Assembly: GCA_963693365.1 (NCBI GenBank)
Contig: CAVNZM010000003.1
Coordinates: 11,036,001 to 11,100,000, forward strand
Reading direction: 5' to 3'
Origin: Amoebidium appalachense
Taxonomy: Eukaryota; Ichthyosporea
Length of the DNA: 64,000 nucleotides
A program made the position numbers and the translations under genes. Shown piece after piece: positions 38,231 through 50,297 of the stretch; the first letter of the stretch is position 1; each line of letters opens with the position of its first letter. Under the pieces are notes generated by a model. That model was not told the DNA's origin. It was given only the letters and a program-made list of their open reading frames with translations, and made no database searches.

Positions 38231-38272
<42 letters not shown>

Positions 38273-38362
38273 ACACACCTTCTCTGCCTGCAGGCACGCC
38301 ACGACCAGTCTGCCCACAAGGAGCAACTCGGCCGCCTGCACAGCCTGCTCGACCAACCTAGG

Positions 38363-38422
<60 letters not shown>

Positions 38423-39105
38423 TGTGTGTATGTGTGTGTGGGCGCGCGCGTGCGTGTGTGTGTGTGTGTGTGTGTGTGCGTATGTGTGCGTGTGTGTGCG
38501 TGTGTATGTTTAGGTGTATGTTCGTGTGTGCGTTCGTGTAAGTGTACGTCTGTGTAGAAGGCCATCTATGTGTAAACGTACCTGTACGAATGTGTATGCG
38601 TGCAAGTGGGTGCATGACGGAGTGAGTTGAAACAGTCAGCACATCTACGTTTTCCTTCCACATCTTAATTTTCCTCTAAAAAGCTATTGTTTCTATCCTA
38701 TTCACTTCCAACAACAAAAACACAACGTAGTATCAAGAACAATCACCACAAAGGGGGCAGAAGAGGGGGGGGGGAAGGGTGGGGGGGGGGGGGGGGGGGG
38801 GGGGGGCAAAAGAAAGTGTTACAGAGTATGAAGTACACACTCACACGGACAACACAACAGAGTGTAGCGCTCACATAAAGAGAATGCATACTAAGAAGAG
38901 CCCATCCTCAGGGCCAAGCCAGTACCCGAGTTTCGACCCATTCACCTCGTCGACGGAACCCAACTCAGATACTGTTTCACTTGGGAGAGGCGCCGGGGGG
39001 GGGGGGGGGGGGGGGGGGGTAGGTAGTACCTGTTGATCAAGAAGTTTCGATAGTCGCCTGCAGTTGCGCCAAACACGGCATCCAGACAGGGGCCCAAAAC
39101 CACCA
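37455..39105 (-). CDS. candidate small upstream exons of the unknown minus-strand gene
   Basis: Four short stretches on the minus strand have an AG acceptor, an open frame and a GT donor: 39105-39030 ([12 protein letters not shown]...), 38363-38279 ([16 protein letters not shown]...), 37634-37562 ([16 protein letters not shown]...) and 37489-37455 ([11 protein letters not shown]). Their phases chain correctly (2, 0, 1, 0) into the large exon entered at 35776 in phase 0. The encoded pieces look helical and then turn into the disordered region. No family is recognised. The plus strand is also partly open over some of these stretches, so this is a model from phase logic, not homology. The 5' end of the gene is not found. 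Confidence 0.38.
38807..38995 (-). mobile_element. C-tailed interspersed element, copy 3
   Basis: The reverse strand starts at GTGAAACAGTATCTGAGTTG and runs through GAAACTCGGGTACTGG and CTGAGGATGGGCTCT to a C-run. It is flanked on both sides by C-runs (G on plus: 38784-38806 and 38996-39019). The left end is truncated relative to copies 1 and 2. Confidence 0.8.
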
Positions 39106-39110
39106 CTGAG

Positions 39111-39146
<36 letters not shown>

Positions 39147-40331
39147 TGGTAAGCCAAATGCTCAACTCGCTCCCACTCAGCGCTTAAGCGATAGTGAGCC
39201 GTAACATGTACCTTATCCATATAATGCAACACTAACTTTAAAAAAATAGTTCATCAGGATACCAAAAAAAAAAAAAAAAAAAAAAAACGACTGGAAAGCC
39301 GGAATATGGTAGCTGAAATTACCATTGAATAAATTTAGGCTGATGGCTTTTAAGAGATGCAAAAAAACACGTACACTCGAAATTTGTTCGTCTCACCCTT
39401 AATACATCTATATCTCCATTCTTTCCCCCGTTTCCACATCAAAAAGACGAAAATGCAGGCTGTGTCCCGTGTGCCGTGCGCCGTGTGTATGTGTATGCGC
39501 GCAACGTGCGCCCACCCACCCACACCCACATGTGTGTGTGTGTCGGGGGGGGGGGGGGGGGGGGGGGGGGGGTGAACGTGTGTGTGTGCATGTATGTGCA
39601 CGTCTAGGATGTGTGCATGTGTGCGGGTGTGTGTGAGGGATATGTGTGTGTGCGCGTGCGCATGCGTGTGCCTCCCTGCATGTGTGTAGGCACGCTCCTT
39701 GTTGTGTGCGTGCGCATACCATTCTTGTCTAGATTTGGAGTATAGGTTTATCTATTATAAACAAGCCGCCAATCATTCAATCCCGCTGTATCATCGGTCC
39801 CTCTTTCTAACCTCGTTCTCTCTATTTCTTTTTCTCTCATCCCTCGTCCCCCCCCCCCCCCCCCCCCCAACTTTCCCCCCCTCTCCCCCCTCCGCCCCCA
39901 CCCACACACACACAACCTCCTCCCTGGCGCAACATGCCCCTGCATCCGCATTTACCTGAGCACAGAGCACAGTGGAAGGGGGGGGTGGTCAGAAGCACAT
40001 GACATGTATACCTCTATCTATGAAGGTGCGGCTGTGAGTTATAGTGATAATGACAGCTTCCAAAACTACAACTAACGGAACGATAAGGGGTGCACAAGGC
40101 ACAAGCAAACACAAGCAAACACGGAAAGAATGAATACAACGATATGAACGTGGGTAACATTTAAACTATACCGTAAAATGGACATGATAACAACCTATAT
40201 GTGTACGAACTTAAGAAAGCAACCGTGTGCGCCATTAAGCAAGCTATCATGACGCGCGGCCTTGGGTTGGACAGCGCAGCAAGAAAACAAAGCACGTTGC
40301 TTGTATCAAGAAACAAGAAAGAAGTATGTAC

Positions 40332-40411
40332 CTTGCTGAACACGCATTTCTTGACAAAGGCCGAGACCAAGATGGTATCTGTGCGTGACCTCATGGTCAT
40401 TGAGCGACTTT
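40332..40411 (-). CDS. candidate internal exon, minus strand
   Basis: Acceptor TTTATCCACACAG and donor AAG|GTACATAC flank 80 bases open in one frame (SMTMRSRTDTILVSAFVKK). The same DNA is also open on the plus strand as part of a 105-codon frame (40201-40515), which has acceptable codon use but no start context or splice partners. The strong G-runs on the plus strand around it favour minus-strand transcription. Confidence 0.3.
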
Positions 40412-41147
40412 CTGTGTGGATAAACCATGTTAGTTTAAGATGTTGTGCAATGACAAACCGCAGGGCGAATCTAGATGCTCCTGCCACCGGAACCACACAG
40501 AGAGAGTGCTTGTGAATATGTTGTGATTGTAGCATGTCAAAGTAGAAGCTCAGGGGAAGAAAAGGCGGTACCCCAGCGGAGGAAGGTGAGGGGGAAGCGG
40601 TTGGAGAGAAGGGGGGGGGGGGGGGGGGGGAGGGGGGAGGGGGTTGGGGGGGGGGAGGGGGGGAAGGGGTGGAGAGGCGCGGGGATTGGGGGAGGGGGGG
40701 GGGGAGGGGGGGGGATGCGAAATCTTCAGAAAGGCCGTGTAGAAGGATAGCAAATGATTGTGCTGGCTAGAGAAAGGACGTGAGGCGAGGCATCGAAAGG
40801 GGGGGGGGGGGGGGGGGGGGGGGGGGGAGGGGAGGAAGGGGGGAGGAGACGGTAGCTTTTTCAGACTCTGACAATTAAAAGCGTAACGAAGCAGAGCAAG
40901 TAGTTGGGAGGAGGGAGAAGGTTCAGGGAGGAAGGATGGAAGGGGGAGGGGGGAGGGGGGAGGGGGGGGATAGATCCATTCTAAAGAGGGGGAAAGGGCG
41001 AAGGGGAGAGCGAACGAGAGGGTGGGGTGGGGGGGTGGGGGTAGATCTATAGAAAGAGGGGGGTGGAGGAGAGGGAGGGAAAACGGGAGAAAGAGACAGA
41101 GAGGAGAGGTAGTGAGGAAGAGGAGCTGAAGGGGGAGGGGGCGCAAA

Positions 41148-41180
<33 letters not shown>

Positions 41181-41216
41181 AGGGGGACGGGGGTGAGGGA
41201 GAGAGCTCAGCATACC

Positions 41217-41480
41217 TGCAAAGAGAGCAGTAGGGTCTCTGTGTTCTGTGCGTGTACCCAGAAACGGTTCTGTTTCCACACAGGCCACAGCAGGAAACAA
41301 CGAACGGGACGGAACACCAGGAAGAGCTGGAACGCACCACAGAGGCAACCGTGGCCGTAACCTCCTTGGTCCCCATCCAAACCGATGTTTCTGATGTGGC
41401 TAACAAGAACCTGACATGGAGATGTGCATCATTCAAAGACACTGTTATACACTTGAAAAAAATGAATTTTTGACACACAA
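41217..41480. other. exon-like stretch, strand unresolved
   Basis: On the minus strand it is open with MGTKEVTATVASVVR followed by a Cys-rich end (CGLCGNRTVSG ... YCSLC) and a GTATGC donor, so it could be a first exon. On the plus strand, acceptor CCACACAG at 41283 opens a terminal-exon-like frame (EHQEELERTTEATVAVTSL...) ending at a stop at 41474. Both readings have reasonable codons and I cannot choose. Plus-strand G-runs at 40800-41180 slightly favour minus. Confidence 0.3.
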
Positions 41481-43108
41481 ATAGTAAAAAATATTTGCAA
41501 CTTGCAAATTTTTTGAAAATAAGCAGTAGGGTTGATGCGTTTTGCAACCTTAACCGAACTGCACACCAGATCTGGTAATTTCATTGGCTCTGACCAGATC
41601 CGGTCCTGACATAAGTCAGTGCGGTAGCAGGGTAGGGATTACGAAAAAAAATCGTCTTAATTACGATTAACGAGAGACCCCGATACGAATAAGGTCAGGG
41701 TACCGTCGTAACAGCTTTCGTATCAGGTGTGTAGCATTATAAACGCTTGAATATGTAATTTTCCCTATTTTTCCAATATTTCTGTCCAAGAACAGCACAT
41801 TCCCCCCCCAAGAACATATCTACAGCGCTTCTCATGTGCAATATCGAGCCCCGATAGTTTTTAGGGCTTGTAATCTTGCGGTACTCAATTTGTAAAAATA
41901 CGTATTTTGAGTTTTGCGACTGGAGGGGCGTTTTAGGCGGGGCTTGCAGCTCCTCAAGAACCCACCTAAGAAATTGTCCGTTATAATTGGCCAAAGGGCG
42001 ATACGGTTAAGCTGGCGAACCCCAGCCCAACCCTTTGCGGTAGCTGAAATTGATTGGTTCCTTAACGTCGACATCGAATTCCGTTGAATCGTTCGTGTAC
42101 AATTTATGTGCGTGCTCGGGTGGAGCACATGGAAAAGGTCTCTAGAAAAGCTCTAATTCATCAGAAACTTTTTAATATGATTGAAATAATAATTTCATAT
42201 TATTAACTACTTTTTTTCTAGATAACGCTGATAAATATGAGCTTCTGTCGACATCCCATCCGACCGACCGATGCTGACGTGAAAGCATTCAATCACAACC
42301 TGGCAACGGTAAACATATGATATGTAACCAATGGATGTAAAGATCGAGGTGTTCGGTTAATGGGTAAGATCTTGACATCACTTGCTTTTCATGTTTTTGT
42401 TAATAAATTAGACCAGAAGCGCCATTTTATTTTATAGAGTGAAGATTTACACTATATTCTTCCTCAAACAAAAAAAAGTGTCGGTTTATCTCTATTGGGA
42501 GCTGAGATATTGCATAGATCGAGTACAAAAACGGTTAATGGCTCAGATACGTATACCCTACATGAGAGTCACTATGTACGAGACGGCCAGCCTGTCTCAG
42601 AAATTCAAACTGGCCGCGTTTTGTTTGATTGGCTGACCCATGGGATGAATTTGCGCAAAAGTTGCCGGGTGCGCCGGTTCCGAAAGTTGTCATCAGTTCT
42701 GCTTAGCCATTAGCGATAGTCAAAAACTGAAAAGACTCTGAAAGGCTTTCGATGGTTTTTGATGTTTTTCTATTTTTTTTGTAGTTTTTATTATGATTTG
42801 CATTGTGACGGTAAAGTAAAGGACGGGCCCCTGGAAACCAATTTAGTCGCAGGCTGGGCTGACGGTGGCAAGAGCGGCAAACGACCTAATTTTTAATGTT
42901 GACACTAATGCTGACTGTACAAAGGTTTAAAATCTTTAAAGATTATACAAATTCAACTTTAAAAGAACTATGCATATTTGTCATGTATCTATAGTTTCAC
43001 CTAGTTTTGGAAGTGTGAGCCACTATGCCAATGCCTGTTATCCAATCACCTTTCACACGGTCGTGAGCTTTCCTCCAGTGGAAAGCGCCAGAATCTCCGG
43101 CCGGAGCG
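41481..43108. other. intergenic region upstream of the sirtuin gene, with one exon-like stretch
   Basis: AT-balanced unique DNA without simple repeats. Positions 42222-42308 look like an exon on plus: acceptor TTTTTTTCTAG, 29 open codons (including MSFCRHPIRPTDADVKAF) and donor ACG|GTAAAC. No partner exons were identified. A short palindrome CCAGATCTGG lies at about 41566. Confidence 0.35.
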
Positions 43109-43115
43109 TATATAA
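43109..43115 (+). promoter_or_regulatory. TATA box of the sirtuin gene
   Basis: TATATAA at 43109 within GGAGCGTATATAACCGG, about 310 bases before the sirtuin ATG, with CCAAT (TATCCAATCA) about 70 bases further upstream. Spacing of CCAAT and TATA is conventional. Confidence 0.5.
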
Positions 43116-43417
43116 CCGGCGCGGCTTTCTTCACCTCCGGGTTTGTGATTTTTTTAGTTGGAAACTTTTTAAAGCCACGTTTGTGTTGTGTTTTATTTTT
43201 ACCCGTGTATGATTATTGCATCCATAATACTTGGTGTTTTGTTTGGGTAGAATTCTTTTTGGTTACGATTATGTGTACGTTTTGTGATCTTTGGAATAAT
43301 CACGCATTGTGTCAGACAAACCCTTCAAAGGTGACCAGCTGTAGTAAACGTGCCAGCCCGGTTCGGTCGGGTGTCTAGGTTTCTGTGTTGAATCAATCTT
43401 TCTTCTTAGAAAACGAA

Positions 43418-44094
43418 ATGGCGACAGTTCTTCACAGATTCGTTCCGATCATAGGCCAGTTGGCAAGAACAGCCCCAAGGGTGGCAGGATGTGGTGTTGC
43501 ATGTTCCCTTTCCAGAAGATGGCAGAGCACGCCAGCAGCAAATGCCCCAGTGGATGACTCGTGGAGGAAGCAGGTGCCACTTATAGCCAACCACTTGGAT
43601 AAGGCAAAGGTGTGGAATTTCTATGATAATTAAATGTTGTTTGGTCATCAGTGTTTTATCTGGTGTGCACAAAATTAGAACTTACACACATACATGTGCT
43701 TTGACTAGTTTTGCTTGCTACCCCCCGTGGCGCCCCCCCCCCCCTCCCCCCCCTTTTGTCCACTCCCGTGCGCCTCCGTTTATCCAAGCATCCACCCATT
43801 CTCCCAACCCAATTCCTCTCCTGCCGTTCCGTTCTGACACGTATTCCTTCTCTTCCCAAACCTTCCTGGGGAAAAAAATTAATAGAGAAGAGGCGGGGGG
43901 GGGGGGGGGGGGGGTAGGGTAACGCAGTTTTACAATGCTTCTTTCCACCCCTCTGTTTTGTGGGTGCTTGATGTGTTCTAATAACGAGTTGGCATTTGCA
44001 ATCACAGCTACACGGAAAGAGGAGTAACGGAGGGGAGTTGATGGGAGGCAGGGCAAGACCACACACACACACACACACGTACACACACACACAA

Positions 44095-44131
<37 letters not shown>

Positions 44132-44203
44132 TACACGAACACACACGCACATGCACAACCTCTCAACAGACACACACCTCCCCCCCCCCCCCTGCCCTTC
44201 CTT

Positions 44204-44242
<39 letters not shown>

Positions 44243-44273
44243 GTGTGTAAGAGCGAGAGAGAGGGGGGGAGGG

Positions 44274-44305
<32 letters not shown>

Positions 44306-45603
44306 GACCAATAATCTACGCGCACACGGGCCCAAAGGCGTGCACATGGACAGTTCATGGCTGTGCCCTAGGCCAATGAAGTCACACTCTGACCATTTGA
44401 TGTGCATTTTTAACAGAGTGTTCTTGTGGTGACGGGTGCTGGCATGTCAGCTGATAGCGGCCTACCGACATACAGAGGTGGGTGCACGTGTTGGGGTTTA
44501 CTGTGTGATCAGGGCTACGATGATGGAGGTGTTTGTGGTGTGAATAGGAGAGGGAGGGGGGGGGGGGGGATAGTTTATTTTATTTTGATCCCTTTTTCTT
44601 TGGGGGGGGGGGGGGGGGGGAGGGGATCGTTTGCAGATATAAATTTATAGGTGCCTACCCGTGTCAATAAGAAAGGGGGAAGAAGGGGAGGGATGGGGAG
44701 TGCAGTTGCAAAGGGAAGAATGATATGAACACATTTTCACCCGGCAACTCTCCAAATTATCCCCCCCCCCCCCCCCCCCCCTCCCCCCCTCCCGGGGACC
44801 TCTCTAAAAAATTCTTTTCTTCGTTTTCCGAAGCAGGTAGCGCCCCCCCCCTCCCCCCGCGCCGCCCCTGGCCTCTCTCGTATAACTCCTTCTTCGTTTT
44901 CCGAAGCACTTCCGTTGTGTTGCATATTCTTGTGTGTTTCCATTTTTGTGTGTCTGCTTGCCACCCGCTATGACCTTGAGTTTTGTACTGTGTATCGCGT
45001 TCCAGACCCCAACCCCCGGCCACGTTGCTACCTACAATCGTGCTATCTTAGCGCCTGTCTCATCGTGCCTTCCCCCCCCCCCCCCCCCCCCCCCCATTTC
45101 CCTCTTAAAAATACACACATCTACACACACACACACACTTACACCCCCCCCCCCCCCCCCCCCCCCCCACCCCACCCCATATCTTAAACACACACACACA
45201 CACACCTTCACCCCTCTCATCGCATGTACCTTTTTTCCTCGCCCTCAGGTGTTGGTGGGTTGTACGAGGGTAAGGAGACGGAGGAGGGCCTCGACATCAC
45301 CGAGGCACTGAGTGCCACCATCATGCAGACTAAGCCCCACCTCACGTGGAAGTATCTGCTGCAGGTACGTGTGCACATGCACACACACGCATGCATGCAT
45401 GCTTGCATGCATACACGGGGGGGGGGGGGGGGGGGGGGGGGGGACATGGGGCATGTGCACAGGTCAACAAACACGCACATGTGTACACACGCACATACAC
45501 ACACGCGCGCGGCGGAAGATGGGGAGTGGGCATGGGCACAGGTCCAGAAATGTTTTCTCTGAACCCTGCCCCTCCCTCCCCTCCTGCCCCCCCCCCCCCA
45601 TCC

Positions 45604-45653
<50 letters not shown>

Positions 45654-46203
45654 TCCCATCCCCTTCCCGTTGTTCTTTTCATGTTTGCCCATTCATTCGG
45701 ATCGTCCCGACGCCACGATCTTCCCCGCTCTTCCTTGGCTTTGAAGTAAAAAAAAAAAAAAACACAAAGGTGGCATCGCATAAGAACCCGCTTTCAAAGT
45801 AAGCTCTGGAAAAACACTGACAAAGTACGCATTGGAAAATACACTTACTCATCAGAAAAACAGTTACAAAGTGGGCATTCGAAAAACACTTACAAAGTGG
45901 GCACTAGGAAAAACACTCACAAAGTGGGCACTAGGAAAAACACTTGGAAGGTGGGCTTTGGAAAACATTTAAGTGGGCACTAGGAAAAACACTTAGAAGG
46001 TGGGCTTTGGAAAACATTTCCAAAGTGGGCATTGGAAAAACACTTACAAAGTGGGCACTGGGTGCAGGTCGAGAGAGCGTGCCGGGACAAGCGGCCCAAC
46101 CGTGGTCACGTGATCATCCGGGACATGGAGGAGCATTTTGATAGGCTGCTGGTGCTGACTCAGAACATAGACGGCCTGCACCACGACGTACGTGTGTGCG
46201 TGT

Positions 46204-46234
<31 letters not shown>

Positions 46235-46291
46235 GGGGGGGAGGAAGGGGGGAGAGGAAGAGGTTGGGTGTGTGGGTGGTTTTTTTTTTTT

Positions 46292-46322
<31 letters not shown>

Positions 46323-46765
46323 GACGGGTTCTATATTTGGGTAGGTGATCGTGGGTAGGTGGGGATGTGTCTTTATCTTTTTCTTTCCTCGTCTTTGTGG
46401 AGGGTTGGGAGGGGAGGGGAGGGGCCGAGGGGGTGGGGGGGAGCGTCTAGGTGTGGGTTTAGATGTGGGTAGGTGTGTGGGTTTGGGTGACGGGTGGTTG
46501 CCAGGTGGGTGTGGGTGTGGGGTGGGTGGGTGGGTGGGATCTGTGTTGCATGTTTTGTGCACGTTTACATCCACACGTGCACAATATGTTACACATTCAT
46601 ACTTGCCCAACACACACGGGCACACACACGAAAATCCCAAATGTACACGCATACATTTTTTTACACTTACACGCACACACACTTGCACTTACACATACAC
46701 ACACATGCCCATACATACACACACACATGCCCATACATACACGCACACATGCCCACACACATGCC

Positions 46766-46807
<42 letters not shown>

Positions 46808-47159
46808 CCCATACATACATACCCACACACACCTCCCCCCTCCCGTTCCCCCTCCCCTCCCACCCCCGCCCCCCCTCCCCCCCTCCCCCCTCCCTCCCAC
46901 CCACCCACACACGCACACACACACACGCACACTTCCCCCCCATTACACACACACTTACACACGTACACAGGCTGGGTCCAGTAACGTCATCGATATCCAC
47001 GGAGACATCAAACGTCTTCGTTGCACACAGTGCAGCCACCACGAACACGTACGGGACTACAGCCACGTAGGCCCAAACCTGCCCCCCCTCTGCCTGTACT
47101 GTGGGGGGGTGGTGCGCCCGGAGGTGATCTTGTTTGAGGAGTCACTGGAACAGTACGTG

Positions 47160-47197
<38 letters not shown>

Positions 47198-47757
47198 CCC
47201 CCCTCCCCCCACCCCACCCCCCCCCCCCCCCCCCCCCCCCCCCTCCCCCGCTCTCTCTCTCTTTGTTCTCACACCCGCATGCACACTCGCGCGGTTTCTC
47301 CCTCCCTCCCTCCCTCTGTCCCTCTCCTTTCTCTCCCTTCTTCCGTCCCTCCCTCCCCCCCCCCCCCCCCCCTCCCTCGGTTAACGTTTGCATCCCCACA
47401 CGCAGTCATATAGGCCCACAGACTTTTGCTCACACATACACTTGCTGGCGCATGCACACACACACCCAAAACATTTTTGATAATAAGAGAGACTGAGAGT
47501 CACAGAACCCCCCTCCTCCCTCCCCCCCCCCCCCCCCCCCCCCCCCCCTGAGGATGTGCTCTGCTTATGACGCATACTGTGCACATGGCTGATGTTGCAT
47601 ACTTGAATGTTTGCCTTTGCTTGTGTCCTGCACCATGCTTCTCGTCGTGTATGCGTACTTCGTACCGTGTTCCGCATTCAAACCCCCCCCCCCCCCCCCC
47701 TCCCCCCCTTCTCCTTCACCACCACCTACACATGTATACCTACACGTACGTGCCCCT

Positions 47758-47791
<34 letters not shown>

Positions 47792-48244
47792 TTCTCCCCT
47801 TCCTTTTCTTTCCCTCATCCTCGGTCGCCCTCATGAGGACACGCAGCATTGAACATTTAACGACAAACTGTGTCATTTGTGTGTGCTTACACGTACATAT
47901 CTACGTTAGATATACGAGCAGACTCCCGTCTACCCCCACCCACACACGCGTGTCGCACACACGTACACACACACAGAGAGAGTGTGAGAGAGAGTGTGTG
48001 TGTGTTTGAGAGAGAGACACACACGCGCGCACACACACGCACATGCACACACACAATCACACCCACACACGTTACCACTCAGGCACGCATGCACACACCC
48101 GCAGACACCGCCTGTCCATCATGAATGTGTGCTTCTAACATGCTTACCCCTTCCCCCCCCCCCCCCCCCCCCAAACACACACACACACACACACACACAT
48201 CCGAACCCACACACACATATACTCACCTGGCCCCCATTCCCTCC

Positions 48245-48275
<31 letters not shown>

Positions 48276-48557
48276 ACACACACACACCTCCACACATAAA
48301 GGCCCAAACTCGACAAACTCTGGGCCGAGACCCTCCAGGGCTTCGACGTAGTGTTCAGCATTGGTACCAGTGCTCTCTTTGACTACATCATCGACCCGGT
48401 GCTGTACAGCCGTGGCACCACCATAGAGATTAACCCCGGCACGACGGAGCTGACCCCGAATGTGGACTTCCACGTGAAAGCTGGGGCTAAGGAGGCTCTG
48501 GAGGCGATATGGGACGAGTTTATTGAGATCAGGAGGAAGAAGGGGAAGATAGTGTAA
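43418..48557 (+). CDS. sirtuin (Sir2-family NAD-dependent protein deacylase), probably mitochondrial
   Basis: Six exons: 43418-43609, 44417-44477, 45249-45364, 46068-46187, 46971-47152, 48302-48557, giving 308 aa. The first about 42 residues are basic and lack acids, with RRWQST as a likely processing-peptidase site. NAD-binding [15 protein letters not shown] is at 71-85, TQNIDGLH at 154-161, and the catalytic His is H173 (DIHGD). Zinc ligands are C181, C184, C204 and C207, followed by [22 protein letters not shown] and the late Asn (EIN) complete the Rossmann fold. The reaction removes acyl groups from lysine using NAD. The usual PDFRG is PTYRG here, and GTSLxV is GTSALF, so it is not an obvious SIRT1-7 orthologue and may be bacterial-type. 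Exon 4 is abutted by a minisatellite. Confidence 0.9.
45790..46067 (+). repeat. 26-28-bp minisatellite ending at a sirtuin 3' splice site
   Basis: About ten copies of a unit close to CAAAGTGGGCACTAGGAAAA followed by ACACTTA. The last unit is GGGCACTGGGTGCAG, whose AG is the acceptor for exon 4 at 46068. Units vary (GGGCTTTGG, GGGCATTGG). Each carries ACACTTAC, which resembles a branch-point sequence, and there is almost no pyrimidine tract before the AG. Confidence 0.92.
47547..47685 (+). mobile_element. C-tailed interspersed element, copy 4 (sirtuin intron 5)
   Basis: Right half only: CTGAGGATGTGCTCTGCTTATG ... TGCGTACTTCGTACCGTGTT ... GCATTCAAA followed by a C-run at 47683. It is preceded directly by a C-run (47520-47547), as in copy 1. 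Sense to the host gene. Confidence 0.8.
48112..48148 (+). mobile_element. C-tailed interspersed element, short 3' fragment (copy 6)
   Basis: TGTCCATCATGAATGTGTGCTTC matches the TGTCCGTTATGAATGTGTGC block of copy 1 and again runs into a C-run. Same intron and orientation as copy 4. Confidence 0.55.
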
Positions 48558-48721
48558 ATGTTCTTTTGCGCCCCCCCCCCCCCCCCCCCCCCCACTTTTT
48601 TATATATATAAAACTTATAAACCCCCCCCCCCCCTCCCCCCCCTTCCCCTCCCTTGACGTTTTGGGTTTTGCGTTCTTGTCCTTTGGTGATAATTATTCC
48701 CCCAACCCTCTTATGCGTACA

Positions 48722-48762
<41 letters not shown>

Positions 48763-49008
48763 CTTTGTCACACCTCTTTTCAAAGATTTGCAGGGAAAAG
48801 GCGACGCGTAGCTGTGGTGTTTTACGTGCATGGTGTGGGTGGGTTAGAAAGGATGTCTTGTGTTTGACTGTCGGGTGTAGGGGAAACAAGGAAACGGGGG
48901 GCGATTTATTGGCATTATTTTTATTGTTCTTGTTGTTGTTCGTTTGCTGATAAGGAACTACATGCGCGCTCATTCAGCCGAGGTTGTTACGTTTTTTTTT
49001 TTGTTTTT

Positions 49009-49059
<51 letters not shown>

Positions 49060-49180
49060 TGATTTTAGAATAGCCGCAAATGGTGTGTGCTTAGTAGAGA
49101 TATGTCAAACCATTTGACAAAAAGTTACTTGTCCTTCTACCTTCAAACATTTCATACTTCATAATTTCACATGTTTGCAG

Positions 49181-49489
49181 CATACGTTTTTTCCCCTGAA
49201 AAAGAAAAGGGTAGATAGAAAATCTACCACTTGGTTGAATGCCACCTCTGTATATGACATATCGAAGGCATATTTCTCTTTCATAGCCTTCCGGTTAATT
49301 AACTTCAATTTTTCCATGCGAACACTGTATCGGGATAGACATTTATTGTTTTGTGAGATATATCCTCTGCTTTTCCGGGAGTACGTATTCATGAATTTTC
49401 CTTATGTTGAGTGGCACAAGCATGATGCCCCGCCACGTCGTATGTACATGCGGTATCCTAAAAGTATATCTTACAAATATATATCCCAG
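49181..49489 (+). CDS. orphan exon-like open stretch, AT-rich
   Basis: 103 codons open between acceptor CATGTTTGCAG and donor CCCAG|GTATAA, phase 0 on both sides. It encodes a Tyr/Phe/Arg-rich segment (TSVYDISKAYFSFIAF, PPRRMYMRYPKS). Codon use is AT-rich and unlike the host exons. It could be a remnant of integrated or mobile DNA, or an unexpressed open stretch. No partner exon found. Confidence 0.25.
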
Positions 49490-49806
49490 GTATAATTTCC
49501 GAAGTTCTTCTGGTGTTTGGATACCCCCCAAATCACACACACAAGCACACTAGCCCTATTCACACTCGCAAGCACACACAAAAAACGGCGGGGAAAGAAA
49601 GAAAGAATAGAAATGGGGAACAAATAAAGCCAGCGAATAAGAACAAAGAACAAATGACTAATAGAAGCTATCGCCATAGCCACCCACCGTAGTTACTTTC
49701 ATCTTATTTCATATCAATATATATTTATAAAACGATAAAAAAGTACGGATATTGACTACTTATTTTCATTGTGTATCAATGCGTAACGCTTACCCTTGAT
49801 GCATAC

Positions 49807-49844
<38 letters not shown>

Positions 49845-49916
49845 CCCAGCCCCCACTCCACACCCCACCCGTCCGCCCTTCCTCCCCCTCCCCGTTCCCC
49901 TCCGGAATGCATGTGA

Positions 49917-49994
49917 CTAATTTCCGTACATATCCACCACCGTGGTGACTGTGCCAAATTTCATGATTTTGATCCCTATGTCCCTCCTCATCCC
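49917..49994 (-). CDS. candidate terminal exon, minus strand
   Basis: After the AG of TTTGTGCGGAG the minus strand reads GMRRDIGIKIMKFGTVTT and then VVDMYGN and a TAG stop. The composition is protein-like and free of repeats, in contrast with everything around it. Upstream exons (above 50 kb) were not found and the product is not recognised. Confidence 0.3.
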   Translation of the reverse strand, partial: GMRRDIGIKIMKFGTVTTVVDMYGN

Positions 49995-50158
49995 CTCCGC
50001 ACAAAGGAGAGAGAGAGAGATATCGTTGAGGGGGGGAGGGGGGGCATGCGCAGAAGGAGACCCAGATCTAGAAAGATAAAGGGTCTCGTGGGAGTGCCTT
50101 TGTGGTGGTTGCCACGGGCTGCTGGGGATGGGCAGGCGGGTGGAGAGGGTGGGGGGTG

Positions 50159-50195
<37 letters not shown>

Positions 50196-50251
50196 GGTGG
50201 TTGTGGTGGGCGAGTGGGTGGGTGGGGGGCCCGGGGGATCCGGAGGGGAGG

Positions 50252-50297
<46 letters not shown>

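Noticed and set aside
40201-40515. Plus-strand 105-codon frame
   Set aside because: Also non-ATG at its reported start, and the minus strand over the same DNA has better splice signals, so I kept only the minus-strand exon as a weak call.
41737-42128. Overlapping minus-strand frames of 85 and 98 codons
   Set aside because: One begins at a non-ATG codon, neither has a family motif, and both overlap ordinary promoter-side DNA of the sirtuin gene.
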